Shown here: piece after piece, positions 23,880-37,866 of the stretch
Layout of the letters: every line of letters begins with the position of its first letter
How positions within the stretch are numbered: position 1 is the stretch's first letter
NCBI GenBank assembly: GCA_007922305.1
Contig: ML677385.1
Span: forward strand, 9,342,869 to 9,406,868
Length of the DNA stretch: 64,000 nt
Direction: 5' to 3'
DNA from: Dermatemys mawii
Taxonomy: Eukaryota; Chordata; Testudines; Dermatemydidae
The notes under the pieces: generated by a model
Told to the model about the DNA's origin: nothing
The model's database searches: none
The model's input: the letters and a program-made list of their open reading frames with translations, nothing else
Program-made: the position numbers and the translations under genes

Positions 23880-26160
23880 GGGATGGAAATTCAGTGTTTG
23901 AATAGTGAGAGTATAGTAGTAGGAATACAGAACCAACCTCATGACTAGGACAGAGAAGGTGATTGTGAAATGCTCAGGGACATTAGAGAGGCTAAAACCA
24001 GAAAACTCAATAATAATGGGGGATTTCAAATATCCCCATATTGACTGGGTGTATGTCACCTCAGGAAGGATGCAGAGATGAAGTCGAAGAATGGAAATGG
24101 AAAAAGGCATCCTTTAAAAATTGGGAATCACATTCTACTGAGGAAAAGAGAAAAAACATAAGCTCTTGCAAGTCATTTGTTAACATATAATTAGGCAGGA
24201 CAAAAAAGAATTTGAAGAGTAACTAGTGAAAGGTTCAAAAAATTACCAGCAATTTTTAAAGTATATTAGAAACAGGAAGCCTGCCAAACAATCACTGGGT
24301 CCACTGGATGATAGAGGTGATAAAGGATCACTCAAGGAAGACCAGGGTGTTGTAGAGAAGCTAAATCAATTCTTTGCATTGGTCTTCACTGCAGAGGATG
24401 TGAGGAAGATTATCATACCTGGGCCATTCTTTTTACGTGACAAATGAGAGGAACGGCAAACCATGGTGTCAATAAAGGAGCCTTTGGAACAAATAGATAC
24501 ATTAAACAATAATAAGTCAGAAGGACCAGATGGTATTAACCCAAGAGTTCTGAAGGAACTCACATATGATCTTGCAGAACTACTAAGGGTGGTATGTAAC
24601 CTATCACTTATACTGGCTTCTGTACCTGATGACTGGAGGATAGTTTATGTGATACCATTTTTTTAGAAAAGGCTCCAGAGTTGATCCTGGCAATTATAGG
24701 TTTACCATAATACCAAATTGGTTGAAATTATGGTAAAGAACAGATTTTTAAGACACATAAATGAATATGATACGTTGGGGAAGAGTCAACATGAGCCTTT
24801 TTTAAAGGGAAATCATGCCTTACCATGCCTCGAATAACTTGAAGGGTTCAACAAACAAGGGTGATCCAGTTGATATAGTATACTTGGATTTTCAGAATAT
24901 CTTTGAGAAGTCACTCACTAGAGGCTGCTAAGCAAAATAAGCAGACATGAGGGATAAGAGCTAAGATCTTCTCATGGACCAGTAACTGGTTAAAAGACAG
25001 GAAACAAAGGGTAGGAATAAATGGCCAGTTCTCAGAATGGAGAGACATAAACAGAGGTGTCCCCCAGGATCTGTACTGGGACAAGTACAGTTCAACATAC
25101 TCATAAATTATTTGAAGACAGGGGTAGACAGTGAGGTGGCAAAATTTTCATACGATACACAATTATTCAAAATAGGTAAGTCCAAAGCTGACTATGAAGT
25201 CTTAAACAGGGACCTCACAAAACTCGGTGACTGAGCAACACAATGGCAGATGAAATTCAATGTGGATAAATGCTAAATAATGCATATTAAAATATATATT
25301 GAATATACATACAAAATTACAGGAGCTAAATTAGCTTTTATCACTCAAGAAAGAGATCTTGGAGTCATTGTGGATATTTTTCTGAAAACATCTGCTCAGT
25401 GTTCAGTGGCAGTCAAAAAAGCTAACAGAATATTAAGAACCATTAGGAAAGGGATAAATAATAAGACAGAAAATATCATCATGCTGCTATATAAATCCAT
25501 TGTATGTCCACATCTTGAATACTGTGTGCAATTCTGGTTACCCCAGCTGAAAAAATATATTTATTGGAAATGGAAAAATATATATATTGGAAATGGAAAA
25601 GGTTGAAGGGCAACAAAAATGATTAAGAGAGTGGAACAGCTTTCATAAATGGAAAGATTAAAAAGTCTGTGACTGTTCAGATTAGAATAAAGACAGTAAG
25701 GGGGAATATGATAGAGGTCTATAAAACCATGAATGGTATGGAGAAAGTGAATAAGTGTTATTTACCGCTTCACATTACACAGTAACCTGGGATTACTCAA
25801 TGAAATTAATGGACAGCAGGTTTAAAAGGAACTTCTTCAACCTGTGGCACTCACTGCCAGGGGATGTTGTGAAGACCAAAAGTATAACTGAATTAAAAAA
25901 AAATAGAATAAGAATGTAATAAGTTAATGGAGGATAGGTCCATCGGTGACTCTAGGCCAAGATGATCAGGGATACAACCACATGCTCTGGGTATCTGTAA
26001 ACTTCTGACTGCCAGAAGCTGGAACTGGACAACAATAAATTGCTGTATTCTGTTCATTCCCTGGGAGGCAGCTGGCACCAGACACTATTGGGGGTAGGTG
26101 CGGGGTGGGGGAAGATACTAGGCTAGGTAGTCTGACCCATGTGGCTACGTTTATGTTCTA
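23880..26160 (+). mobile_element. CR1 LINE, 2.3 kb, endonuclease end through RT to 3' end
   Basis: The longest CR1 copy here. Near 24020-24080 one frame gives FKYPHIDWVYVTSGRMQR, the C-terminal end of the endonuclease domain. 24226-24447 reads NYQQFLKYIRNRKPAKQSLG, and 24463-24666 has NNNKSEGPDGINPRVLKE, an RT block. 25037-25234 has PGSVLGQVQFNILINYLKTG and KFSYDTQLF, where FADD has become FSYD and so lost its first catalytic Asp. 25280-25606 carries ITQERDLGVIVD and PHLEYCVQFW. The 3' end is TTATGTTCTA. Many stops and frameshifts make it a dead copy. Confidence 0.9.
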
Positions 26161-27403
26161 ATTCATGTCCCTGCTCCATGTCTTTATTTCCCTATCATCT
26201 TTTCTATTTTGTATATTTAGATTGCAATCTCTTCTGGGAAGGAGTATGTCTTATATTGCTTTTACAATGGCTAGCAAAATCCCTGATCACAACTGATGCC
26301 TTCTAGGTACTACCATTGTACAAATAAATAATAATGATGTTGACAGTATAAACTATTTGAAAGTTGTTCTAGTGGTAAGCAGGATTTTACTAACTGTTGA
26401 AAACACAATTAAGTCTGTACAAGTGACAATCCTGATCAGACAACTTCCTGTTTGAAGAGATCACTCCAAAATATCCTCCATCACAGCAAGCAAGATCAAA
26501 TTTCATACTAAGGCCCCTCCAGGAGCATAAAACAGCTTTAAAGCTTCACTAAGCAAGCAGCTGAGGGATCTCTCTAACTTTACATTAACCCCATTGCGCT
26601 TCCCCAGTGTAAGGACTGTGTCAGGTGTGGGAACTGTGAATAGTGGCATTCTAGTGTGTCTAGCAGGCATAATGTCATCTATGTGGCTGTTATAAATTGA
26701 ATAATTTACAGCTTCACGGAGGACTGACCTGATCCCTAGGGCCTTGAGGAATGGAGAAGCACAACCTTTATTTGAAGACCAATTTGCATAGGTTCTGTGG
26801 GGGGTTGTTTACATCAGGTCCAATTAATTATATGCCTTGCTGTGTTTGGCCAGTCACTCAATACAATATTTTCATAAATGGTATAGTTTGATTTCAATTC
26901 TAAAGCATTTTGTTGATTAAACATTCTTGTTTATCTTCTCTTTGCCTTCTGGTATTTGTTTGGCAAGTCTGTTAATTAGTGGTGAGTTTGTCTAATTGAA
27001 TCCCAATGGAAAAATTAATCATGCTGTTAAAATTATATTTAATTAATTTTGAGTTTGTAATCTGCCTATTGTTGCACAGGTGCAGTATTGAACTGTAAGA
27101 TCTGAAACTTCCTGTTGTGAGCTACTTCAGCCATCAACTATTACAATAAAAACTTCTAAAATTGCTTACATTTCTCACAAAGTGTGTGATAAAAGTCAAT
27201 GCCAACAAGATTCGAGTGCATCGCTCAGCCCATCTTCCAAAAATCTTGGCAGCTGGTGTTTGCCTTAGGATTCAAAGGCCTAAAATTCTGTGAAAAATGT
27301 AAAAACAAAACTGGCATATGTCAAAAGTTTACAAACTTATCTATAGCATAGCTCACATTCCATTATCTGGTTGTATTTTAGCACTAGTATCATATTTGCT
27401 TTA
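26161..27403. other. Unassigned intronic DNA
   Basis: AT-rich, repeat-poor, no gene signal. Confidence 0.55.
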
Positions 27404-27614
27404 GCGACAAAGAGTCCTGTGGCACCTTAAAAACTAACAAAAGTATTGAAGCATAAGCTTTCGTGGGCTAGTACCCACTTCATCGGATGCATCTGACGAA
27501 GTGGGTACTAGCCCACAAAAGCTTATGCTTCAATACTTTTGTTAGTCTGTAAGGAACAACAGTATTCTTTGTTGCTTCTGGAAACCCAGACTAACACGGC
27601 TACCTCTCTGATTC
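27404..27614. mobile_element. Palindromic DNA element with intact centre
   Basis: Left arm ACAAAGAGTCCTGTGGCACC ... AAGCATAAGCTTTCGTGGGC; centre ACTTCATCGGATGCATCTGA; right arm is the reverse complement and extends further out to CTAACACGGCTACCTCTCTG. The left end is therefore truncated by about 40 bases relative to the right. Same family as 14443-15032 and 46985-47082. Confidence 0.85.
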
Positions 27615-30600
27615 TTGACATACTTGCTTTATAGTTTTAAACTGTGATGCTACGAGTCTGCCAAGAGTATGATCCAAAATAGCAAATTATTGTACTGATT
27701 TCCCCCCCTGCTCCACCCAGGAGGGCAACCTGTTTGTCAAGTAAAGAAGAGACCTGGAAACCCTCTTGTATTTTCTCTATATAATGATTTCTTAGAATAT
27801 CAGACATATAGGAGGAGTTCCAACATGTATTTTTAGCCAAGAATCAAAAATTCTATGGCATGCTGTATTAAAAATACATACAGGGATAGTTTGGGAGCGC
27901 ATACGCTTACATGAAAATAGAGATGTACTACTTTTTCTCTTAAAAGTATATATATTAAACCCAGCCCATTTAAATAGAATTACATTACATTTTTACCATT
28001 TCCCAAGTGATGAACATTTCCTACTTCTGAAACACAGATCTTTGTTGATAAATTGCTATGTGCATTCAGTGAATGTATCATTGTGTTAATCACTGAGATT
28101 TTATTTATTATTAATTAGTGAATGGATACCCATTTTACATTTTTAATTGCCAGAGAAGTCTGTTCTGATGTATGGGGTGTAATTTAGATTGTAAGAATTA
28201 GCAATGGGGTGGACAGTGAAAATTGCCGTGTTTTAGGCTAGAACTTTATAAAACAAATAAAAGTAAAAATGATCAGTCAGTGTTATTCTGACTGATTATT
28301 CACTTCTTCACTGTTGACTTTGGTCTGGAGCCTTCAGAGTTTTTGTGACAATGTCTGTGAAATCTCTGTTTATGAGAGAGAATATTTTCTAATTTACATT
28401 TTAATGTGTTTTTACAGACACAAAATATTAAAACATTAAATAATTCCTATTTTTTTTCTAATTCCTAACACTTAAAAAAATTGGTCTCCCTTTAGAAAAT
28501 GTTTGACTAACTGCAACATTTTCCAAATTTTCCTCTGTTCAACTGCCAATCCCAATTTTCTTGCAATTAGTACTCCATATTTCTCTCCTCAATTATTAGC
28601 TCTTTATTTAGAGCTAATTGTTGGAAGTCCCTTCACAAGCACATTTTTGCTCTGCGTGAGTACTTGTATACTTAAAGGACAAAATCCTGGCTGCAATGGT
28701 CAACCTCTCATTGACTTCAGCAAGTCCAGATTTTCATCCTGGTCAAAATGAAATCAGACCATTTTCTTAGTCATATGTTTTACTCTTTGACGTTCGTTCA
28801 TGATGTGCAAAAACCAGAGAGAATTGTCCATATGAATGGCTGAATTTCAGAACGCTTGCTGGTTCACTTAACATAAGCACCCATACGTTTGTAAGCTTAC
28901 CCAAACCTTATCCAAATCTTCTTTTACCGCTTATGAGATGGGCTTGAACAGTAAACATTTAATAAGAAGAATTATCCTTTTCTATGATGGTCTCCTAATA
29001 TATGGAACTAATTAACTTAGTATGGAGAATTGCATTTCCCACAATCTTTTCTCAGTTCAGGCACTGTTTATGAGAGGGCAGGGGAAAGCATTAAAGGAAT
29101 ACTGTACACCTTCTTTCCCTTTTCGGGAAAATAAAATAGAAAAAGTAAGGAATCATAAATAGAAAACAGTTTCCATTCATGACTATATCTGAAATGAAAA
29201 AGTCTTTTTGACTTTTTTCTAAATTACTAAATTATTCATCAGTCTATGATCCTTTACATGTCATTTTTCCTACACTGTTTTCTACACAATTTTCCATTGA
29301 AACCTATCATAACAGTGACACTCTTTTGATTTCCTGTATACAAGCCTAATATTTGGTGTCAGACTCTGTTTCTTCTCTTGTGGTGAGTAGAGACTCAATT
29401 TGGTGTACAGCTGAAACATATGATACCTGTTGTTAATATCCAAGTGCAGTGATCCAGATGAAACACCTAAAAATTAGTAATCCAGAAAAGCTAAAATAAC
29501 ATGAAACAAATTCATTGAGTATATACATACATCTAATTATGAGTGTGGAGTAGCAATGTTGTAGTTGGCCATATGCACCCATATTTTCAGTCTAATCAAT
29601 CTTTTCTTTCATATGTTTTCCTTTTTTATTTTTGGTGTTGGCCCAACAGTCATAGGTTCCAATAAATGAATAAATGGATACATAAATAATCATAAAAAAC
29701 CCTGAACATAATCAGAACGGTTTAGAGATGGGCCTCAAATAAAATTTAGATCTGGATTCATAACTGGATGAGTGGAAAGTAAATGAATTGGAGGTAAAGG
29801 TGAAGAAGTGCATTTTGAGTAGATGATGGGAGTCAGGGAAAAAGTAAAAAATAAAGATAGTGGTGGAGGAAAAGAGGAAGCAAATTCCCTGGCTTAAGCA
29901 CTGATTTTTCTCTCTCCATAAAATGGAGATACACAAGTATTGTTGTCTTCCATCTGGGAGAAGGATGGTTGAGAAAGCTATGGCCAACAACTATAGCAAT
30001 ATTTACAGACTTGTGATTTCCTTTGCTCTGACTTGTCTGGTTTTAGGACTTGGTATGGGACTGAACTTTTGCTAATGGTACTGGTCAATGACATCTTCTG
30101 AGCTATGGACAAGGACAAAAGCTCTAATTGTTTTTCATCCAGTTTATGTCAAAGAATGCCTTTACTCTTATTTTATGAAACCACTGATACAATCAATGGA
30201 ATCCCACAATCTAGTACTCCCTAAAGGAGAGAGGGAGTTAAGGGCAGGGCAATATCTGATGTTCACTTGATTCTGGAATCTGCCAAGAGACTTGATGTAT
30301 TAACCTTCTAGGCATGCTTTTGGCATTTGAGATGGGGAGGGAAGCAAAACTAAGCTGGAATGAGGTAACTTGTTTCCTGTAAATGGGAATTATGGAGTAA
30401 AAATAAATTCTATTTGTGTAGGTGGTCAGCAATGGATTTCAGTGTTTCAGCATATTGATTGATTGCTGAATTATTTTAAAATTGGAAGGGACTCTCAGAG
30501 CATAGTGTAGGTGCTTCTGAGGTATGTTTAATCCACGTGCATTGTACTACATCACTTGAGTTGTTTTTGCAAGGGAGGGGAAGAGAAATAGCGGGGAGGA

Positions 30601-33437
30601 GGCATGGATCTTAGTTGGATACTCAGACTCTGTCTTTGCCCACATGCAGAGAGCAGAGCAGGATAATTCAGAAAGACCCAGAAACTTCCGGAACAGAGTG
30701 TGGTAGTTAGCCGACATGCTCAGTAGTTGTTCTGAGCTTGTTCACTAGAATAATGTAGAAAACTAACCCAAAGTATGTGAACAATGCCAGAAACGTGTTT
30801 TATCCGTGGCTCCAAGATATGTACAAAGAGCAAATTATTTGACATTGGAATGTATCAGATGACATTTCTCTTCCCATACTGTTTTATTGTTGTTTCTTTT
30901 CAAAATAAAGTGGAAAGGGAAGAGGAGGCCTCATGACACATGTCAAAATGGTTCGGCAGTCCTTGGCACGAGAAGCTGAAATTTAGCTTGGCCAAACAAT
31001 AGGGGCTACCAATAATTACAGTGAGATTTTACCAGGCCTGTGTGCGAGGGGGGTGAATTTGTGTTCAAAGTAATGTTGCATATCTTTCATAAAGGAAAGT
31101 TGAATAGGGATAGGATCTATTTTTTTTTTTTTAAAAAAAAAAACCCTAGGATTGGTTTTAATTTCAGAGGAAGGTGTTGTAAATGATTCACCTTCCAGCT
31201 CAGTGGTTGAATCCTGCGATAGCAGTCATGGGGTTAACATTGGTTTTAGAAGATGGAATTTGTGAGGAAATTTCAGTAGCACAGGGAATTAAAAAAAGCA
31301 AGCAATCATAAGTAATCTATTGTCAAAGAAGAACTGTATTGCTCTGGGAGCTCAAACTTAGTTACAGCTACAGTACTATCATTTTAGACGATAAAATAAC
31401 TCTATGAGCTAATTTGTTATGCATGGTCCCTTTCCAGTTTTGTCCACATACATTTACTTAGCGCTCCTACTCTTCCTGCTATATTAAAATTAGGAATGCA
31501 GGGAATGACAAGATAACTGTTCTCACCTGGGATGCATACTAATTCCCATTCATCTCTAAAAGTCTGAAATTTCTATCTTTTCAGAATTTTTATTCTTTAT
31601 CGAAATCTCTTGTGCTTTGATATTGTATTTTTGTAAAACACTGTCACTGTGTCACACTTACGAATGTAAAATGTGTATATCAAAGCCTCAGGGATTAGAA
31701 GGGATGTTTTTCTCCTATATTGCTTTTGTTCTTGCAGGCGGCTGTGCTGCAAAGGTGTAGACCATTTGTAAATCACCAAATATGCCAGGTATATTTAACC
31801 ACTGGAGCAGAGGTTACACTTAAGGTTGCTGAAGTGTTTTAGTACTCCTCCTTTCCCATTTTAGTTGCTTATAACTCTTCCTAACCCTCTTCACCACTAT
31901 GATTCTGAGTAGGTGGCCAAGTCACCAAGAAGGAATGGTGTGGCCATTGCACAGAGGGGAGTGAACTGCATCATTCTAAAATTCCTGAGGCAAAATCCAG
32001 GGCACTCCCATGGAGCGCAAACAACTGAGCCCTGAATGCTGTAAGGATTTGTTCCCCATTTAGAGTTTCTCATGTGTACATTATAAGGGTCTATTGGTTT
32101 CTTGGGAATATGCACCTTGAATAAAGCAGGACTCCTGAACCTGTTGTGTACTCAAAACTTCATAACATCAGAGATTCTGAACCCAGTGCAAGATAAAAAG
32201 TTGCTTCATTGAGTATGAAATAGGTGCTCATACTGAATGTTTCATTCAATATGCACATTGGGTCTCAATCTACAGTGCTGTGTCTTTCTGTAGTAATTTT
32301 CATCTGTGCGAAGTGGGTATAAAATATCACCACCTGGGTAGATGAGTGGAGAATTCTGATTTGGTAGTGTTTCATACTTATGTGCAGAGTACCTCACACC
32401 TTGTGCAGTAGAGAATCAGGTTATTGGACTGGAGTTATATAAGAAAGGGAGTTCTGGTGGTATCTAGCCAAATTCTTCCATATTATGGATTGATAAAACA
32501 CAAATGCCTTTAAAAAGTTAGACTGTCAAAATCAGAAAATGTAAAGTTAAGATTTCACAAACCACATTAACTAACTCTCCTCCTTTGTGTGTGCATTATA
32601 TTAGTCTTTAGTGACATGATTACAAACTATTTCTCAAGCAGTATAATAGATCATAAGTCTGCAGGCTTGCAAGTAGCTTCTTGTCAGTTGCTTGGTTAAC
32701 GAGGGTGGACATCATAGGAGTTAGCGGTAAGTGACTAGAACTGTGCAAACCCTGTAGAGTTAACTCGTCGATGGGGTTTGCAGACTGAATTCTATTGTTT
32801 TGTCTGCATAAATGGAAATGAAACAAGCTCTCTAGATATTCTTAGAAGCTCGTGTTTCAGTTCCAGTCTCCTCCTGGTTCAGAAGTCTACTGTTAATCCT
32901 TAGACATTCATTCAATGCCATCAACTCCTGAGCCTCACTTAAAATATCCAGGTTAATAAGGGTGCACTTGTAGACTTCTGGAGCTGGTTGAGAGAGACTG
33001 GTACCTAGAGGGAGAAAGGAAACATGAATTTTGAAGCTATACAAACATTTTTCTCCTATTATATTGCTCCTTGATCCCATAGTTAATGAATGGGGCTATT
33101 AATTTTATTTTTAAGTTCATTTGGAACTGGGGGTGAGCTTCCTTTAACTGAAAATACTGCGTAGTGTAGGGGGAATGGGAAGGGCAATATTGAGAGGTAA
33201 CATACTATATTGTCATAAAATGAAATACACTTTATATTGTGCCTCAAAAGAAATATCATTAGTCAGTAACAAAAATTGTATTTCTCCTTCTCTTTTTTAT
33301 TGTGGTATACACAAACTCTTTTGTTTGTGATATTTTTCAAATGTAAATATTCAGTGTCCTTACAAAGCTTTTGCAACACAAAGGAAAGTATGGTATACCA
33401 GGGTATAGCAGATGCCTTCAAAGAATTGGCTGTTGTC
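27615..33437. other. Long unassigned intronic stretch
   Basis: About 5.8 kb of AT-rich DNA with no recognisable LINE, SINE or DNA transposon and no supported gene. Short open frames on both strands look random. Confidence 0.55.
31120..31143. repeat. T13-A11 palindromic homopolymer
   Basis: A run of 13 T is followed directly by 11 A, a perfect 22-base palindrome able to form a hairpin or A-tract bend. Confidence 0.95.
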
Positions 33438-33486
33438 TGGCCTGATTTTCAAAGGCTCTGAGTATCCACATTTCCTATTGACTTCA

Positions 33487-34908
33487 TAGAATCATAGAAG
33501 ATTATGGTTGGAAGAGACCTTAGGAGGTCATCTAGTCCAACCCCCTACTCAAAGCAGGATCAGCCCCAACTAAATCATCTCAGCCAGGGCTTTGTCAGGC
33601 CTTAAAATCCTAGGGATGGAGATTCCACCACCTTCCTACGTAATCTATTCCAATGCTTCACCACCCTCCTAGTGAAATAGCATTTCCGAATATCCAACCT
33701 AGACCTCCCCGACTGCAACTTGAAACCATTGCTCCTAGTTCTGTCATCTGCCACCATAGAGAACAGCTGAGTTCCATCCTCGTTGGAACCCCCTTTCAGG
33801 TAGTTGAAGACTGCTATCAAATCCCTCCCACCCTGCACCACCACTCTTCTCTTCTGTAGACTAAATAAGTCCAGTTCCCTCAGCTTCTCCTCATAAGTCA
33901 TGTGCCCCAGAACCCTAATAATTTTTGTTGCACTCCACTGGACTCTCCAATTTGTCCACATCTTTTCTGCAGTGAGGGGCCAAAAACTAGATGCAATACT
34001 CCAGATATGGCCTCACCAGTGCCGAATAGCTTGAAGTAATCACTTCCCTTGATCCGCTGGCAATGCTCCTACTAATGCAGCCCAATATGTCATTAGCCTT
34101 GTCGGCACAAGGGCACAATGTTGACTCATATTCAGCTTCTTGTCCACTGTAATCCCTAGGTCCTTTTCTGCAGAATTGCCGCTTAGCCAGTCGGTTCCCA
34201 GTCTGTAACAATGCATGGTATTCTTCCATCCGAAGTGCAGGACTCTGCACTTGTCCTTGAACCTCATCAGATTTCTTTTGGCCCAATCCTCCAATTTGTC
34301 TAGGTCACTCTGGACCCTATCCATACCCTCCAGCGTATCTACCTCTCCCCCAAGCTTAGTGTCATCTGCAAACTTGCTGAGGGTGCAATTCATCCCATCA
34401 TCCAGATCAGGGATTGCAACCTTGGCACACAGCCCCCCGGGGCTTTGGCAGGCCCAGCCGGTTTGTTTACCTGCCGTGTCCACAGGTTCGGCTGATTGTG
34501 ACTCCCATTAGCCATGGTTTGCCGCTCCAGTCCAATGGGGGCTGCGGGAAGCGGCGCGGTGCTGGTTGCCGCTCTCTGATCCAGTTCATTAATGAAGATG
34601 TTGAACAAAACCAGCCCCAACGCCGACCACTGGGCACTTGATATTGGTTGCCAACAAGATATCGAGCTGTTGATCACTACCTGGTAAGCCCAGCGATCTA
34701 ACCAGCTTTTTATCCATCTTATAGTCCATTCATCCAATCCATACTTCTTTAACTTGCTGGCAAGAATACGGTGGGAGACTGTAACAAAAATTTTGCTAAA
34801 GACAAGGTATATCACATCCACCGCTTTCCCCATATCCACAGAGTCAGTTATCTTATCACAGAAGGCAATCAGGTTGGTCAGGATGTGATATATCTTGGTG
34901 AATCCATG
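33487..34908 (-). mobile_element. CR1 LINE, minus strand, RT region and 3' end
   Basis: On the minus strand, 34839 down to 34390 gives RT blocks (AVDVIYLVFSKIF; SKLKKYGLDEWTIRWIKSWL; LVLFNIFINEL). 34483 down to 34040 gives CTLSKFADDTKLGG with both catalytic Asp residues kept (34361-34372) and [11 protein letters not shown]. 33961 down to 33602 gives the C-terminal [20 protein letters not shown] hAT insertion at 34408-34578 adds 179 bp with its target duplication and shifts the frame, and there are other breaks, so it is inactive. The 3' tail at 33487 has ATAGAATCATAG. ACTTCA-type sequence repeats at both ends. Confidence 0.9.
34408..34578. mobile_element. hAT-type palindromic element inside CR1
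   Basis: Starts CAGGGATTGCAACCTTGGCA and ends GGTTGCCGCTCTCTG, flanked by ATCCAGAT (34400-34407) and ATCCAGTT (34579-34586), an 8-bp duplication with one mismatch, as hAT transposases make. At 171 bp it is an internally deleted member of the family found whole at 40422-40725. No coding capacity. Confidence 0.85.
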
Positions 34909-34968
34909 TTGACTTCAGTGGTACCTGTGTATGCTCAGAACTTCTGAAAAGAATCAGGCCATGAATGT

Positions 34969-37737
34969 TAAGATTTACATTTTGTCAAACTATTACTATT
35001 TTGTATTTCATTAATATCTTGTGTGCCCAGTCAGGAAATAGGCTCCCCTTGTGTTCGGCCCTGTACAGACAATGCAGTTGATACCACTGCTGTTGTAAGG
35101 AACTTGGTATGATGTAAGGCCTTAAGTAACACTGCACCAGTCTAGCTTTGAGACTTCCTGCTCCCTAACCTCTGATTTTTAGAGCTGAGTTTGAGGTGTC
35201 ACCCTATTGAGTGTCCTACAGTATATACTCAAGAGAATGAGGGTCTGGGATGTTCACCTGAGTACTACTTACTGTGACATTTTCTCCCACTTCCTGTGAA
35301 TCAAAGCTTTACAACAGCATCTATCTGAGTTATGCTAAATGTTTTCAGTTCTCTTTTTAATTTGTGTCTGTCAGATTATTTATAATTGGTTGTGTATCAG
35401 TAGGATCTTTATATGTTGGTTCCGGAATTAATTTGGGTTACTAGTCCTTTCTGTCCTGTATAATTTGCTGTGTTAGACTCATTGTGAAGGGCTCAAAGGC
35501 ATCTTCTAAACCTAAAGAACCAATTTCTTTTTACTTCTCTAAAGATGGATGTGATTTAAATGTCTATGTAGCTTGACTGAGGTGCCAATAGAGAACATTA
35601 GGAATTAAAAATAAAATTATATTTTCCTTTTGTTTGTGTGTGGTGGGAGGAAGGAGGCATGGAGGAGAGAAGGGAATGAGGGGTTTGGTATAAGTATAGA
35701 TCCTGATGATGGGAAATGAGATTGTTGCCTAGGATGTTTAGTCTGAAAAAAGAACAATGGTAAAAAGGACGATGCATCATTATTTTTCTTCTTTTTCATT
35801 ATTGAATTTGTATTAAGGAGATGTGACATTGTTCTCAGCGGTGCTTGCGATTTTGTACTGCAGTGAAAGTGAAATCAATGTGCACTATCAAAACAACAAT
35901 ATATATTTCTTAATCTTCTTTTCTCTGTGTTATAGATATGCAGTCATTAGAGCTAGTTCTAAGTAGAGATGTATGAAATAAAAAAATCTCGGATCAATGC
36001 ACAGAAAATACACCAACAGTGAAGAGTCTTAAATATATTTGAAGTATTAATCTCAGATACAGCCAGAAACACCCAAATTCAGTTATTAAGACACACCCCT
36101 GGACGCTCAAAACAAAAATAATAGTGTGATGGGTAGGTGGGAGAAGGGAGTGATATTCTCAGTACTACAAACATTTTTTTTTAATATTGTCCCTTTCAGT
36201 GCATTTTATGACTCAAAGTATTGGGGAGACGGATAGTGTTTCACCCACAACTCCAAGATTTCAATAATCCTGTAAAATACCCTGCTGTACAAAAAAATAA
36301 TTAATTGACATTTTTAGGAGATGTCTGAGTTCATTTCCTCCACTTGGCAACAGACAGCTGATGCCTGTCTGTTAGCCCATGGAAGTCTTGATCCAAAGCT
36401 CATTATAGTCAATGGAAATTAGTGTCACCAAGGATCTTAGTTCTGAGCCATACTTGAGGCTTTGCAAAGACAATTGACTAGTGTGTAGTTTTTTCTTATT
36501 ATTTCTTTTACATTCTTTTAGATGTCCTTCCTCTTCAGTTGCTCTAGTATTATAGATATTTTATAACTTCAGCTAAGTGTTGAGATTATAACATAGTTTC
36601 TCTTCTCAGACGAATTCAGACCGTTATCCTAACTCTGGAAAAATTCTGTTGGGTCTATTTTTAATAATCTCATATTGGAGGAGATTAGCTCAAGAACAGT
36701 ATGAGGTTAATCTGACAAGCTATTTTTGAATTAGTAGTATTAGAGGGAATTTTTCTTCTTAATTTTTTTTGCTCTTTCATAACTGAAAAATGGCTTTATC
36801 TAAAAACCAAGTTGTTTTCACACTTAGTTCCTTCCCTCACTCCGCAAGAAGTATAGTTTTACTATTTGAATTGCTTGGGCCTGACTGCTGAGTCTGGCAG
36901 AGGCTTGACCCCAATTTTCCTCTTATTCTCATTCTTGGCTTGCCTCAGGAATGCCCCCTATGCCTGCTGCAAGAGCAATGACTATGGTACATCAGCAGAA
37001 TCCCCAGTGTTCAGCAAAGTGGATGAAGGCAAGGGGACAGGATTTTATCCCTTGGTCTTCAATTACATATTTCATTGTTTTTCTACTAGCATTCTAAATT
37101 TCTGTATAGTGTTTGCAAAGTCTAAGTGCCCTGATTACTGATATAGTACATTGTCTGCAAGCTATATGAGCATCACTGTATATTTTAAAATGTTCTCAGG
37201 TACAACCCATACCTGACTTTATAGCCAGTAGAGGCACCTCTACAGAGCTCCTAACCCCTATTGACCACTGTGGCCTTTTAAAGATACTTAATCATTTCAG
37301 TGCTCCTCAGTGGTGTCTGCATGATTTTGTGGCACTCCACATCTTCAATCTGTGTTTCACAGTATAAAGAATTAAAATGTCATCTGTTGAGATTGTACAA
37401 AAGTAACTATGTCATTAGAATATAAATCTGTTAAATCATTTTATAGTAAAGAAATTCAGCCTGTGTTTTATACCAGTCTTAATCACTAACCTCACCCTAC
37501 CTACACTTAAGTACATACTAGTCTCATCCGTGTGCTGAAAAAAAACCCAAACATTGCATAATAACTAGTGTACATGATCCAACCTACTCTATATAGGTGT
37601 CAGGTAAACGGAGATATTTCAGTTTGGCTCTCCAGTTATGTGTCAGAAGTCTGGGATTTCAAATATTGTCTTTACAGGACCTTTCTCCAGTTCACCACTC
37701 AGCTATAGGTGGGGATGGCTATGTAGATCATTCACCC
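34969..37737. other. Unassigned intronic DNA
   Basis: AT-rich, no supported gene or repeat family. Includes the decoy start at 36321 discussed among the rejected items. Confidence 0.55.
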
Positions 37738-37866
37738 CTTATGTTTGTTTTAAATGTGCTGCCTATTTCATTGGCTGACCCTGGGTTCTTGTGTAACATG
37801 AAGGGGCAAATAACAGTCTCATTCACTTTCTCCACATCATTTATGATTTTGTAGACCTCTAACATA

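Larger units (their letters stand above)
33438..34968. mobile_element. Palindromic MITE split by a CR1 insertion
   Basis: The left half (33438-33486) reads GGCCTGATTTTCAAAGGCTC and CCTATTGACTTCA. The right half (from about 34917) reads TATGCTCAGAACTTCTGAAA and AATCAGGCC, the complement of the left end. Removing the CR1 between them restores an element of roughly 100 bp with AT-rich palindromic arms, a type common in sauropsids. Confidence 0.65.

Noticed and set aside
36321..36344. Possible Purkinje-type dystrophin first exon (ATG giving M-S-E-F-I-S-S)
   Set aside because: It only loosely resembles the M-S-E-V-S-S-D start I recall for the mammalian Purkinje isoform. No donor in the needed phase follows the codons, and the surroundings show no promoter features.
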